DNA of 64,000 nt from Chthoniobacterales bacterium (lineage in GTDB: Bacteria; Verrucomicrobiota; Verrucomicrobiia; Chthoniobacterales; JACTMZ01), in assembly GCA_018402585.1 (NCBI GenBank), contig JAGYIO010000001.1, forward strand, positions 468,400-532,399, written 5' to 3'. A program made the position numbers and the translations under genes. Of the stretch, positions 9,040-17,686 are shown in pieces. The notes under the pieces were generated by a model, which had not been told where the DNA came from, did not search any database, and worked only from the letters and a program-made list of their open reading frames with translations. Positions within the stretch are counted from its first letter, which is position 1. Every line of letters starts with the position of its first letter.

Positions 9040-10194
9040 ATGAACCGTGCTGTCTCCCGCCTTCTTTTGCACGCCTTCGACGAAGCACGGGTGCGCACGG
9101 CCGCGGAAGAAATGCGGGCCGAATTGGGCGGGGCCCCGACCCTCGCCTTGGCTTTCCTCTCGGCCGGCTACGCCTCCCACCTGGCCGAATTCCAAGAGAT
9201 CGTCGCGGTGCATGGCCATGTTCCCTTTCTCGCCGGCTGCACCGGTTCCGGTCTGATCGGCACCTCCTGCGAAGGCGAGACGAGCGAGGGCTTCTCCCTG
9301 CTTTTTCTTCATCTGCCGGAGGCAAAAGTCCGCGCCGTCCCGCTTTGCCAAGCGCAGGTCGAGACCTCGCAGGGCGACTCCTTTTGGGCGGAAGTGGCCG
9401 GCCGTCCGGCTCAAGCCTGGCTCTTGCTGGCTAATCCGTTCCGCTTCGACGCCGACACCTGGCTGCGCGAATGGAACCTCGCCTTCCCCGGCGCCCCCGT
9501 GCTCGGCGGCCTGGCCAGCGGACCCCGCGGGGACGAGGAGGTGACCGTCTTCGGTCCGGCCATCGGCGACACCTCCGACGCCCTCGCCCTCGCCCTGGAC
9601 GGGGTGCGGATCGAAACGGTGGTCAGCCAAGGATGCCGTCCGATCGGCGAGGCCCTGCCGGTCACCCGGGCGGAAGAACATCTCCTCTACGAACTCGGCT
9701 CCCGCCCCGCTTATCAGGTGCTCGAGCAGGCTTTCAACACCCTGGCCGAGGCGGACAAACAACGCGCCCGCGGCAATCTTTTCGCCGGCTTGGTGGTCGA
9801 CGAATACAAAGAGAAGTTCGCCCGCGGCGATTTTCTGGTCCGCAACATCCTCGGGGCCGATCCGGCCACCGGCGCGGTGGTGGTCGGCGCGCATCCGCGC
9901 ACCGGGCAGACCTTGCAATACCAGTTGCGCGATGCGGCCAGTGCGGACGAAGAACTCAAAGCCCTCCTTGCCCCCCTCGCCCGGCGGGCCGAAAAACCGG
10001 TCGCCTCGCTTCTCTTCTGTTGCAACGGCCGGGGCAAAAATCTTTTCGGCAGCCCCGACCATGACGCCCGGGTCGTCGCGGAGACACTCGGACCCCTCCC
10101 CTCCGCCGGCTTCTTCTGCAACGGCGAAATCGGTCCGGTGGCCGGCCGCAATTTCCTCCACGCCTACACCGCGTCGATCGGATTGATCTACTGA
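9040..10194 (+). CDS. FIST-domain (FIST_N/FIST_C) sensory protein
   Basis: From the ATG at 9040 the protein is 384 residues, the usual size of stand-alone FIST proteins. An in-frame upstream extension reaches 8887 but looks non-coding. FIST_N is recognised by LALAFLSAGYASH, then FLAGCTGSGLIGTSCEGE. FIST_C is recognised by PAYQVLEQAF, GDFLVRNILGADPATGA, then SLLFCCNGRGKNLFG and the terminal GFFCNGEIGPVAGRNFLHAYTA. FIST domains are proposed small-ligand sensors, often next to histidine kinases or GGDEF proteins; none is adjacent here. No signal peptide is seen, so it is likely cytoplasmic. Confidence 0.9.
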   Translation: MNRAVSRLLLHAFDEARVRTAAEEMRAELGGAPTLALAFLSAGYASHLAEFQEIVAVHGHVPFLAGCTGSGLIGTSCEGETSEGFSLLFLHLPEAKVRAVPLCQAQVETSQGDSFWAEVAGRPAQAWLLLANPFRFDADTWLREWNLAFPGAPVLGGLASGPRGDEEVTVFGPAIGDTSDALALALDGVRIETVVSQGCRPIGEALPVTRAEEHLLYELGSRPAYQVLEQAFNTLAEADKQRARGNLFAGLVVDEYKEKFARGDFLVRNILGADPATGAVVVGAHPRTGQTLQYQLRDAASADEELKALLAPLARRAEKPVASLLFCCNGRGKNLFGSPDHDARVVAETLGPLPSAGFFCNGEIGPVAGRNFLHAYTASIGLIY

Positions 10195-10221
10195 GCCCGC
10201 GCTCGGGGGCACCGCTGCCTC

Positions 10222-10282
10222 CATCGCGCCACGGGACTTGTCCTCGCGGCCGGCGGACACCAGGTCCAACGCGCGGCCCGAG
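10222..10282. repeat. Degenerate copy of the REP pair associated with the RAYT at 12.4 kb
   Basis: The stretch contains a decayed GCCACGGGACTTGTCC hairpin and a decayed GGACACCAGGTCCAACGCG hairpin. These match, in reverse order, the two palindromes flanking the RAYT gene at 12386-13189. It lies between the FIST gene and the Sel1 pseudogene. Several mismatches in the stems suggest an old copy. Confidence 0.65.
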
Positions 10283-10319
10283 GCTTGAGGGCGGTCGGGG
10301 GTGGGAGTAGGTTTAGAAA

Positions 10320-11257
10320 ATGAAGAAGAGACAGGCGGTTTGCGGGGCGGCTTTCTTCCTGGCCAACGTGGCGACCGGCCCAGCCCAGACCGATCCGGGC
10401 CTCTCGACCAAACCGGCGGGAGTGACCTTCTCCGGCGAACGCCTCGCCCCGGAAAAGGCACCCGTGGATTTGTCGCGGCCGGAGATGCAACAAACCGAGC
10501 GCTTGTCGACCCGCTTGGAATCCGAATATGCCGACGCCGCCACGCGCGGCGAAGCCTGGGCCCAGACGAAGTTGGGAAAAGCCTATGTGACAAACATGGA
10601 GAACCCGCAGCTTCAAGAGCAAGGAGTTGCGCTCTTGCGCCAGGCGGCGGAACAGGATGACGCGGAAGCGATCTATCTTCTGGCCACGCTCAGTGCGTTA
10701 CCGGCATCGGCGTGGAGCAGTCCGACCTCAACGCTTTCGAGCAGATGAAACGCGCGGCCGAGTTGGGATTCGCCGAGGCGCAGTTCGAATTGGCCACGAT
10801 GTATTTCGAAGGGCGCGGGACAGTGCGGAGCATGGGCGATCCGCGGAACTGTGGCTACGCAAAGCAGCCGGACGAAATCATGACCGAAGCAGCAGTTCAT
10901 CCTAGGCCGCACCCTACTCATGTCAGCCGAGGCCGACCGCAAGGTTGAGGGTGAAAGCATATCTCGCAGCAACTGTCCGGCTCCGGGACATGCACCATGC
11001 AGCGATTTTTCTCGCCGACGCCTGTAGGCAATGGAAAATTCGGTCTGATCAAAGGATGAGTTCAAGGCTGAGTCGCATTGCTCAAGCCTTTTGCGGACGA
11101 GGGCAACGCTGACTGCCAATTTCTGCTCGCTGCACTCTATCGATTCGGCGAGTCTCTTCGTTGGCGAAGCGCGACCAAGCCTCTTCCGCTCATTGAAAAG
11201 CCGCGGATCAGGGGCCATCCTGACGCCTTGCTAATCCAGCAGGGGACTAAACCCTAG
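10320..11257 (+). pseudogene. Sel1-repeat protein, broken by frameshifts
   Basis: The reading frame opens at ATG 10320 with a signal-peptide-like start (MKKRQAVCGAAFFLANVA) and Sel1/TPR-like helices (ARGEAWAQTKLGKAYVTN, QAAEQDDAEAIYLLATL). Homology then jumps frame at about 10690-10715 (MKRAAELGFAEAQFELATMY, FEGRGT). It jumps again at about 10820 (AELWLRKAAGRNHD). A last fragment, ADEGNADCQFLLAALYRFGE, sits near 11095-11150. Three frames are needed to rebuild the repeat series, so the gene is almost certainly dead. Intact Sel1 proteins act as secreted or periplasmic scaffolds. The exact 3' end is unclear. Confidence 0.75.
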
Positions 11258-11275
11258 AGGAAACGAGCAAGATAG

Positions 11276-12055
11276 CTACCTGGAGGCCCGACGACGGCGT
11301 GAAAAGTGGGCGCCAAAGCCGAGAGCAGCTAACCCCAACAGCGTGTACGTTGATGGCTCGGGGACAACGCTGAGGTCGTTGAATGCCAAAATTTTGACCG
11401 TCGCCTTGAGTCTGGTCTGAAAAACCGGACGCCGGTCAAATCCGGAATGTCGACGCTGACCTGCGTTGAAATTGTCGCCTGATGCCGACCCAAAAGATGT
11501 AGGAATACGGAACTTCCACCATTGTAGGTGAAGGACAAAGCTGAGGCGAAGTATTGGCCAGCGTAGGCCTTGACCAGAGTCCCAAAGTCGCTTACCGCCG
11601 TCGTTGAGCTGCCAGCTATCGCCACCACCCACGAATTTGAGCGTCCAACGTAGCAGCTGAACCGCCACCAGAAACTGCAGGCCGAGTTGCCCACCCGTGT
11701 TGACTGTGGTGGTATTTCCAAGCGATACTGCCAAAGAATTGACCTGACTGTCAACCAAGCCCCCGGTGAACGGGCGATCTGCGCTGGCATAGCGGCATCA
11801 ACGTCGCGCTTCCGGCGAATAATACCGAAAGTAGTGGTCGCCGACAGCTGTTCCCCGATGAAGTGAACCGGCAAGTTGCATCTCGCAGGTGTAGGGTCAG
11901 CGTCCAACAGCCAAAGCCAGTTCCACCGTTGTCGCCAGTTGCCCATCCGTCGCTGTATGCAGCATTCGATGCATTATCACTTGCAACACTGGCAGAGAGG
12001 CTAATCGAGGGGACCGCAGCAACCATCACAGCCGCCGCAGGAGGAGTTTTTTCAT
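11276..12055 (-). pseudogene. PEP-CTERM secreted protein, broken by several frameshifts
   Basis: The C-terminus is intact and typical: VVPEPSTYTLLGLAALGFG followed by an arginine-rich end. Upstream the body must be read in several frames (SDGWATGDNGGTGFG; SVSLGNTTTVNTGGQLGLQF-type; AYAGQYFASALSFTYNGGSS). The first frameshift is at the start: ATG at 12055 is followed by six A residues and CTCCTCC, and one extra A would restore a signal peptide frame reading KTPPAAAVMVAAVPS. Intact relatives are exported and sorted by the PEP-CTERM/exosortase route. Multiple lesions argue for decay rather than programmed slippage. Confidence 0.75.
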
Positions 12056-12261
12056 AAGGGGGGAATTAAGATGTTGGGGGAATTTGCAATGGCCGCAGCC
12101 TCAAAAAGACTGTGTCATTTATGAAATCTAGATACGCCCGATTTGCCGGAAGGTCAACGAAAATTTTTCAAGAATTTCGACCCCGGCTTTCAGGCGGGTT
12201 TCCCGGCCGGTGCGGTGCCGCGGAGAAAGGGTAGGGGCGCCGCCTGGAGGAGACCTGTTGC

Positions 12262-12372
12262 GGTCGGTCGACACCAGGTCCACCGCGCCGCCCAGAGCTG
12301 AGCCCGCCGCCCGTCTTGCCCTTCGCCAGCCCATCCCCGCGCCACGGGGCTTGTCCCCGTGGACGGGAGAGG
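12262..12372. repeat. REP hairpin pair upstream of RAYT
   Basis: Two palindromes are present. One is GGTCGAC-ACCAG-GTCCACC (12266-12284, one mismatch). The other is a perfect CCACGGGG-CTTGT-CCCCGTGG hairpin (12342-12362). The same two motifs recur downstream of the RAYT (13206-13224 and 13432-13452) and singly at 15655-15673, with a degenerate pair at 10222-10282. About 12057-12261 otherwise contains no gene that I can support. Confidence 0.85.
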
Positions 12373-12385
12373 CCAAGGTCCGCCC

Positions 12386-13189
12386 ATGCGCACGAGACGC
12401 ACGGACCTCGTCCACCGCATCGCGTATTCCTGGACCGGCTGGCCGCAGGACGAACCCTTTCCATCCGAGCCGAGCGACGACTTCCTCCCCACCCTCGACG
12501 CGGCCTGGGCCTCCGACCGCCTGCGCCGCCTGGCCCACCGCTGGCAACCGGATCTGGTCCAGTTCACCTTCGCAGCACCGGGCAATGCCTCCCCGGAATT
12601 CGTCGCAGCCCGCGCCAAGGGCCGCCTTGACCATGCCTTGCGCCGAGCCGGGTGGCGGCACGGCCTGCAGCGCAAAGTCGCGGTGCGTTCCCTCGGGGAA
12701 AACACCCTCGAGGTCGTGCTCCGCTACATCGCCACCCAATTGGATCGCGCGAACCTGGCCGATCCGCGCTACGCCCACTCGCTGGCCGAGGCGGCCTGGG
12801 AGGATGGGGCCGTCGATCTCGACGAGCCCTTGGCCAGCGGGCACGGCCGCTATTGGTACAATCTGCACCTCGTCGCGGTGACCGGCGGACGCTGGCGGAT
12901 CGGGCGGGAGGATTTTCTCCCCAAGGTGACGGCGGCCGTGCGGTCTTGGAGCGCGGAGCTCTCGGCGGCGGGCGGTCCGGGGGAGGCGCGGCCGGGGGTG
13001 CATTCGCTCGCCGTGATGCCGGATCACGTGCATCTGGCGGTGCGGGGGCCGTCCGCGCAGTCGCCGGACGCGCTGGCCGGCGCACTGCGGGGGGCGCTCA
13101 ATGGCGCGGCGGGGTGTCTGCTTTTCGACCCGCGGGTTTACGCGGGGACGTTTTCCTCCTATCCGCTCGCGCACCTGCGGCCGCGCTGA
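12386..13189 (+). CDS. REP-associated tyrosine transposase-like protein (RAYT, Y1/HUH)
   Basis: The protein is 267 residues from the ATG at 12386. A Y1-transposase core lies in the C-terminal half. It shows beta-strand GRYWYNLHLVAVTGGRW, then the HUH-type metal motif AVMPDHVHLAVRG (His-hydrophobic-His), then a helix SPDALAGALRGALNGAAG and a final tyrosine segment VYAGTFSSYPLAHL. Residues of about 1-150 are an extra N-terminal region not seen in short IS200 transposases. Family knowledge: RAYTs cut and join single-stranded REP hairpins. Hairpins of matching type flank this gene on both sides. No IS ends are seen, so it is best called a domesticated or REP-mobilising transposase. Confidence 0.75.
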   Translation: MRTRRTDLVHRIAYSWTGWPQDEPFPSEPSDDFLPTLDAAWASDRLRRLAHRWQPDLVQFTFAAPGNASPEFVAARAKGRLDHALRRAGWRHGLQRKVAVRSLGENTLEVVLRYIATQLDRANLADPRYAHSLAEAAWEDGAVDLDEPLASGHGRYWYNLHLVAVTGGRWRIGREDFLPKVTAAVRSWSAELSAAGGPGEARPGVHSLAVMPDHVHLAVRGPSAQSPDALAGALRGALNGAAGCLLFDPRVYAGTFSSYPLAHLRPR

Positions 13190-13205
13190 GCCGCCTGTTG
13201 CGGTC

Positions 13206-13452
13206 GGTGGACACAAGGTCCACCGCGCCGCCCGGAATCTCATCCCTCGCTTCCCCCAAGGTCCACCGCGCCGCCCGGAGTCTCATCCCTCGCTTCCCCC
13301 AAGGTCCACCGCGCCGCCCGGAATCTCATCCCTCGCTTCCCCCAAGGTCCACCGCGCCGCCCGGAATCTCATCCCTCGCTTCCCCCAAGGTCCACCGCGC
13401 CGCCAGATCCGCCGCGCCCCGTCCCCCCGCGCCACGGGGCTTGTCCCCGTGG
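13206..13452. repeat. REP hairpins and a 43-bp tandem array downstream of RAYT
   Basis: A GGTGGAC-ACAAG-GTCCACC hairpin lies at 13206-13224. From 13215 the 43-bp unit beginning AAGGTCCACCGCGCCGCC is repeated four times head to tail (13215, 13258, 13301, 13344), with a fifth partial unit to 13404. Units are identical except for one A/G change in unit 2. The array ends before a second perfect CCACGGGG/CCCCGTGG hairpin at 13432-13452. It appears to be an expanded half of the REP unit. There are no spacers, so it is not a CRISPR. Confidence 0.9.
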
Positions 13453-13475
13453 ACGGGAGAGGCAGGTCCGTCGGG

Positions 13476-15542
13476 CTACCGCCCGGCCTCGGCCCGCAGG
13501 CGGCGGTAGATCTCGGCGAACTGGCCGCTTTGCTTGATCCCGTCGTCGGCCAGGGCCAAGGCCTTCGGCTTCTGCCCGGTTTGCAGGTAGGACAAAATCA
13601 GCGCCTGATCGGTGGCGACGAGGTCTTCGGCCTGCATCTTAACCCGCGCAGCGAGGAGGTAGGGGATGGCCTCGGTCCATTCCTCGCGCAACTGATGCAA
13701 GCGCCCGAGGTAGCGCTCGGTCAGCCCGCTCTCGGAGTACCCGTGGGTGAGAAGGAATTGTCCTTGGGCGATGGCTTCGGCCGCCTCGGCCAAGGCTCCG
13801 GGGTCGAGCCTGCCGTCGATTTTCTGCCGGCAGGCCAGGGCGAAGTAAACGTATTCGAGCGACCACGAGGTGTAATCGGGGACTTGGCGCGCCGCGATTT
13901 GGTAGAACTTGAGCGCTTCTTCCGTCTTGCCCTCGCGCAGGAGGACGCGGGCCACCATGCCGGTGAGCGGACGGAGCCCGCCGGCGTGCGGACGCAAGGT
14001 CTGCCACTCGCGCGCCGCGGCGAGCACCCCGGGACTCATGCCTGCCTCTTCCTCACGGCACAACTGGGCAAAGACCTCGAAAGCCGGCGTGTTCGTTTTT
14101 TTCATAAACGGCACGCCGAAGAGGACGCGCAGGGTGTGGTTGACCCGGTAGTCGTCGTAGCGGTTGGTGCCGAGGGTTTCCGCGTAGGACTCGTCATCCT
14201 GCACGAGGGCGAGTTCGTCCGGGCCGAGTTGGAGGGGACCGGAAAGGTTGACCATGGCGCCGACCATGGCCCGGGCGGCGAGGGCCTGGCCGGAAAGCGA
14301 GAGATGCACGTGGTCGTCGAGCAATTCCCAGCCGGTGGCCCCGTCGGGGCTTTCCTGGCGGAAGATTTCCGCCACATCGCAAAGCACGGCGCCCTTGACC
14401 AGCGCGGTGTTGCGGATGGCCTGCTCGGTCCGGGAGATCGGGCGCCAGGGCATGGTGTCGAAGTCGCGGGCCTCGAGAAAGGCGGTGCGGGCCAGTTCCG
14501 GTTGGTCAGCGCGGGCCAGCACCTGGCCGAGGAGAAAGCGGGCCCGGGCGTGGCGCGGGGCGAGCTGCACGGCTTGGCGGAGGAGGTTGACCGCCCGGGA
14601 AAAGTCATCGGCCCCGGCCGCGTCGGCCGCCTCGCCCAGGAGGCGGCGCAACTCCCGCTGCTGCGTTTCATCAAGGCCGGCGGTGTCCTCCGCCCCGAGC
14701 GGCGCGAGACCCGACTCGTTGCTCGCCGTGGTGCAGACCATGGCCGGGACGCCCGTCGCTTTGACTTCATCGAGCATGGTGCCGAGGTTGGCCGCGAGAT
14801 TGCGGGCCGCCGCCTCGCGCAACGGGGAGTCGGCCGCGATGACCGTCTGGCCGATCATTTCCTCCATCAGGCTCCGGTTTTCGTCCGCCCCCCGGTAAAG
14901 CCAGCTGTCCAGCACCTGAACGAGGGCCAGGCCCCGCGCGGCGCGCATCGCGCGCAAGGCCCAGGGCGGGAGGGAGCCGGCCGCATTGATCGAGGCCGTG
15001 CCGTAAGCGCCGAAGAATTCGTTGTTGCCGGTGTAGAAAATGAAGAGGTCGGGCGAGAAGCGGAGCGCATCGCGCACCTGATAGACGAGCGGGAAGCTGG
15101 CCACCGCGGTCGTGCCGAGGTTGATCACTTCGATGGTTTTCCCCGGCCAGGCATCGGAGAGCATGGCTTGGAGGAAGGAGGACATCGCGAGGTTGCGCGG
15201 TTGCGGGTAGCCCTTGGCGGCGGATTCGCCGACCAGGAAAATACGCACGGTATCTGCCGGCTTGGGCAGGAGAAAATTGGTTTGCTCGGCGTAGCCCGGG
15301 CGGGTCGGATTGGCGAAGAAGTAGGGCTTGGCCGCCGCCGGTTCGACCATGCAAAGGGTCGGGCCGGAGGGCAGTGTCCCGGCCTCACGGATCCACGCCG
15401 GGTAGCCGCCCCAGCCGAAGAGGCGCAGGATCAATTCCGCCGCGGCAAGAAAAAGGAAAGGCAGCGCGACGGTGATGAGAATGAAGAGCCGACGCCTGGC
15501 CGGCGAGAGCGGGAGGTGGGCGCTGGGGGTTTTCTTGGCCAT
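13476..15542 (-). CDS. SGNH/GDSL-type hydrolase-like membrane protein with TPR region
   Basis: This 688-residue protein has one N-terminal membrane helix (LFILITVALPFLFLAAAELI). An SGNH hydrolase-like domain follows: block I IFLVGESAAKG (catalytic Ser), block II INLGTTAVASFP, block III FYTGNNEFFG and block V DDHVHLSLSG (catalytic His). A TPR-like insertion lies inside the domain (AVNLLRQAVQLAPRHARARF). The C-terminal third is also helical and TPR-like (LLREGKTEEALKFYQIAARQ). This architecture is common in Planctomycetes and Verrucomicrobia, where the substrate is unknown; deacylation of an exported polysaccharide is a guess. The stop lies just after the second REP hairpin. Confidence 0.8.
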   Translation of the reverse strand: MAKKTPSAHLPLSPARRRLFILITVALPFLFLAAAELILRLFGWGGYPAWIREAGTLPSGPTLCMVEPAAAKPYFFANPTRPGYAEQTNFLLPKPADTVRIFLVGESAAKGYPQPRNLAMSSFLQAMLSDAWPGKTIEVINLGTTAVASFPLVYQVRDALRFSPDLFIFYTGNNEFFGAYGTASINAAGSLPPWALRAMRAARGLALVQVLDSWLYRGADENRSLMEEMIGQTVIAADSPLREAAARNLAANLGTMLDEVKATGVPAMVCTTASNESGLAPLGAEDTAGLDETQQRELRRLLGEAADAAGADDFSRAVNLLRQAVQLAPRHARARFLLGQVLARADQPELARTAFLEARDFDTMPWRPISRTEQAIRNTALVKGAVLCDVAEIFRQESPDGATGWELLDDHVHLSLSGQALAARAMVGAMVNLSGPLQLGPDELALVQDDESYAETLGTNRYDDYRVNHTLRVLFGVPFMKKTNTPAFEVFAQLCREEEAGMSPGVLAAAREWQTLRPHAGGLRPLTGMVARVLLREGKTEEALKFYQIAARQVPDYTSWSLEYVYFALACRQKIDGRLDPGALAEAAEAIAQGQFLLTHGYSESGLTERYLGRLHQLREEWTEAIPYLLAARVKMQAEDLVATDQALILSYLQTGQKPKALALADDGIKQSGQFAEIYRRLRAEAGR

Positions 15543-15654
15543 GGGGTGGAGGGAACTCTAGGCCAGAAGGGCGCGGAGGCCAATGCTCCGGGGCGCGTTC
15601 TGGTCACTGGGGGATCTCATGGGCAGACGGCCCGGGACGCAGCCTCGGGCGGTC

Positions 15655-15685
15655 GGTGGAGACAAGGTCCACCGCGCCGCTCAAG
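15655..15685. repeat. Solitary REP hairpin copy
   Basis: GGTGGAG-ACAAG-GTCCACC followed by GCGCCGC matches the first palindrome of the REP pair around the RAYT at 12.4 kb. It lies in the 240-bp space between the SGNH protein gene and a PEP-CTERM gene. A single copy away from its transposase gene suggests past mobility. Confidence 0.75.
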
Positions 15686-15725
15686 CACCGCGCCGACCAC
15701 AAACCACAGGGCCGACCCGAAGATC

Positions 15726-15764
15726 AAAAACCCCGGACCGGGAAGAATCCGGACCGGGGTTTTT
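15726..15764 (-). terminator. Strong intrinsic terminator of the PEP-CTERM gene
   Basis: AAAAACCCCGGACCGG, a 7-nt loop, then CCGGACCGGGGTTTTT form a 16-bp stem with one mismatch. It lies 20 bp past the stop of the leftward PEP-CTERM gene (stop at 15785). The A/T flanks make it work in either direction. Confidence 0.9.
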
Positions 15765-15784
15765 GTGTGGGACTCGGGGGAAAT

Positions 15785-16540
15785 TTATTTCCGCGCGCGG
15801 CGCCGGGCGGCATAACCCGCCAAGCCCAAGGCACCAAGGGTGAGCAGGGCGTAGGTGGTGGGTTCGGGGATGGTGGTGAAGCTATTGCTGCCAGCTGCAG
15901 TGAAGGCGTTGTAGCCCTGTGCAGGAGTTCCTGTAAAAGATGCACCAAAAGTTTCCGTTGAACGGAAAGCCGTCTCGCTGATGTATGAGGTGAAGAAAGA
16001 AAACGACTGACCGCTGTTTGCAGTCAACCCAATGTTACTGACGTTGAGACTGAAGTTATACGAGGTCTCCGATTGGGTTGCAGAAGCGGGCAACAAGTTG
16101 GCAGACACTTGGAAGGGGAAGTCTGCGGGATTACTGAGGCTCCAAAGGCCCGCAAAACCGTTGTTGAGAGCAAGTGCGTAATCAGCAGTAAATCCACTGG
16201 CGAAATTAAGCGTGGAGCGTTGTGAGGTGTTTGTATTAACCCCAGATATCGCTCGGCGAAGTCCGTCGGCATTGTCGGTAAAGCCCGAAGTCGAGGTAGC
16301 ACCACCCGGGATTGAGTCAAAATAGATAACTATGGCATTGTTGAAATCAGAGCTGCCACGGGTGTAAGTGAAACTAAGGGCTCCAAGATTGTCATTAACG
16401 ATTTGAAACGAACCAGTGCCAACAGCGCCGCCAAAGTCGGTATTGCCGTTTCCGGCGTAATTGTTGGTGACGAGCTGCGCGTTCGCTGAAGCCAGCGCGA
16501 GCGCCGCGGTGACAAAAGCTGAGAGGAGAATTCTTTTCAT
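15785..16540 (-). CDS. PEP-CTERM exported protein
   Basis: The protein is 251 residues with a clear signal peptide (MKRILLSAFVTAALALASAN, cut near AQ). The body is a Ser/Thr/Asn/Gly-rich beta domain of no named family. The C-terminus is the sorting signal: IPEPTTYALLTLGALGLAG then AARRRARK. Family knowledge: such proteins are processed by an exosortase and displayed or shed with exopolysaccharide; no exosortase gene is in this window. A strong hairpin terminator follows. Confidence 0.9.
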   Translation of the reverse strand: MKRILLSAFVTAALALASANAQLVTNNYAGNGNTDFGGAVGTGSFQIVNDNLGALSFTYTRGSSDFNNAIVIYFDSIPGGATSTSGFTDNADGLRRAISGVNTNTSQRSTLNFASGFTADYALALNNGFAGLWSLSNPADFPFQVSANLLPASATQSETSYNFSLNVSNIGLTANSGQSFSFFTSYISETAFRSTETFGASFTGTPAQGYNAFTAAGSNSFTTIPEPTTYALLTLGALGLAGYAARRRARK

Positions 16541-16685
16541 TTGCTGGGAGGCATTTTAGAGGTGAACAACTGAGGGAACAATTAAAATTTAAGGCCCGGG
16601 AATGAGCCGTCAAGAGATTTTTGTGGCAATTATGGGAATTTTTCGGGGTAAACAACCCACTCGGCCTGAGGGTTTTAGAATAGGC

Positions 16686-17393
16686 CTATCCCTCAGCATG
16701 GGCAGAATGTTTCTTACGACGCAGGCGGAACCAATTGTTCCAGGTTTTGCGCATGGTCTGTCGGGTGGAGAGGTATTGCTGCTCCAGCTCGGTGCCGCGC
16801 TGCATCGCGTCGAGCACGCCGCGCACGCTGAAGTCGTCCGTCTCGAGGATGGTGCAGGCCACCCCGACCGCCCCGGCATGGTGCGCATCGCTCCCGGCCG
16901 TCATGGGCAACCCACGGCGCAACGCGTAGTCGTAGGCCTTGCGGTTGTGCCGCTTCAAGGTCGTCGCGGCGTTGAAGACCTCAAGCCCGTCGAGCGGCAA
17001 GGCATCGAGCACCGACTCGCGGATGCCGGCCCGGAACAAGTCGTAAGGGTGCGGCGCCACGGCCATCCCGCCGGCGGCGTGGGCCAGACGGCAAACTTCG
17101 GCGGCCGGCATCCCTTTGAGGGAGGAAGGCAGGGTGCAGCCGAGGCAGAGCAAGTGACCGTCCGCCGTGGTCACCTCGATCCCGGGGATGACGAGGAATC
17201 CGTCGACCGGTTGACCATCGGCCTGCATCAGTCCGCGTTCCACGAGGTAACCGACCGCCTCGCACGTGTTGTGGTCGGTGATGGCCAAGCCGTGCAGCCC
17301 GGCCGCCCGGGCCGAGGCAACCAAGTCCTCCGGACGGCTCACGCCGTCCGCGGAGAAGAAGGAGTGGACGTGGAGGTCAATGCGAAGGGTCAT
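16686..17393 (-). CDS. PHP-domain metal-dependent phosphoesterase
   Basis: The 235-residue protein begins with the PHP motif IDLHVHSFFSADG, followed by LAITDHNTCEAVGY and IPGIEVTTADGHLL. Later come APHPYDLFR and TAGSDAHHAG, giving the metal-binding His/Asp set of the polymerase-histidinol-phosphatase fold. Related small PHP proteins hydrolyse nucleotide 3',5'-bisphosphates or oligonucleotides. The C-terminus is basic (TWNNWFRLRRKKHSAH). The substrate is not determinable here. Confidence 0.9.
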   Translation of the reverse strand: MTLRIDLHVHSFFSADGVSRPEDLVASARAAGLHGLAITDHNTCEAVGYLVERGLMQADGQPVDGFLVIPGIEVTTADGHLLCLGCTLPSSLKGMPAAEVCRLAHAAGGMAVAPHPYDLFRAGIRESVLDALPLDGLEVFNAATTLKRHNRKAYDYALRRGLPMTAGSDAHHAGAVGVACTILETDDFSVRGVLDAMQRGTELEQQYLSTRQTMRKTWNNWFRLRRKKHSAHAEG

Positions 17394-17402
17394 GGGGCAG
17401 CG

Positions 17403-17625
17403 TTGTGCGCTGCCCAGTGTTCAGTTTTCAGTTTTCGGTGTCCAGTGGATCCGGCGACGAAGTCGCCGGAGTTTTCCGTGTTCAGTGATTCAGTGTTCAG
17501 TAACGGCGGGATTCCGGGGGAGCCCGTCCCCCCTGAGCCAAAGCGTCGTCCGTCCGCTGCTCTGCAAAAGACTGAACACTGAACCACTGAACACTGAACC
17601 ACTGAACACTCCGCGCTGCGGCCCT
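17403..17625. repeat. Palindromic CAGTGTTCAGT / ACTGAACACTG repeat cluster
   Basis: The region upstream of ppgK is built from many copies of CAGTGTTCAGT and its complement. The left part (17403-17500) carries the direct sense and the right part (17570-17625) the complementary sense, so it could form a long imperfect hairpin. CCGGCGACGAAGTCGCCGG (17450-17468) forms an inner hairpin. A related element lies at 19538-19632. No gene is visible here. Confidence 0.8.
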
Positions 17626-17686
17626 CCGGCCGCGGCGCGGATCCGTTCTTGCCCCTCTGGCGCCCGCTGTTATGCAATCGCCATGC

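Noticed and set aside
12128..13243. A 371-codon minus-strand frame as the true gene instead of the RAYT
   Set aside because: It lacks motifs, whereas the plus strand has the HUH motif, the tyrosine segment and flanking REP hairpins.
13215..13404. CRISPR-like array
   Set aside because: The 43-bp units are contiguous without spacers, and no cas gene is present.
13101..15815. A 904-codon open frame on the plus strand
   Set aside because: It runs through tandem repeats and antisense to the SGNH protein; composition is that of a shadow frame.
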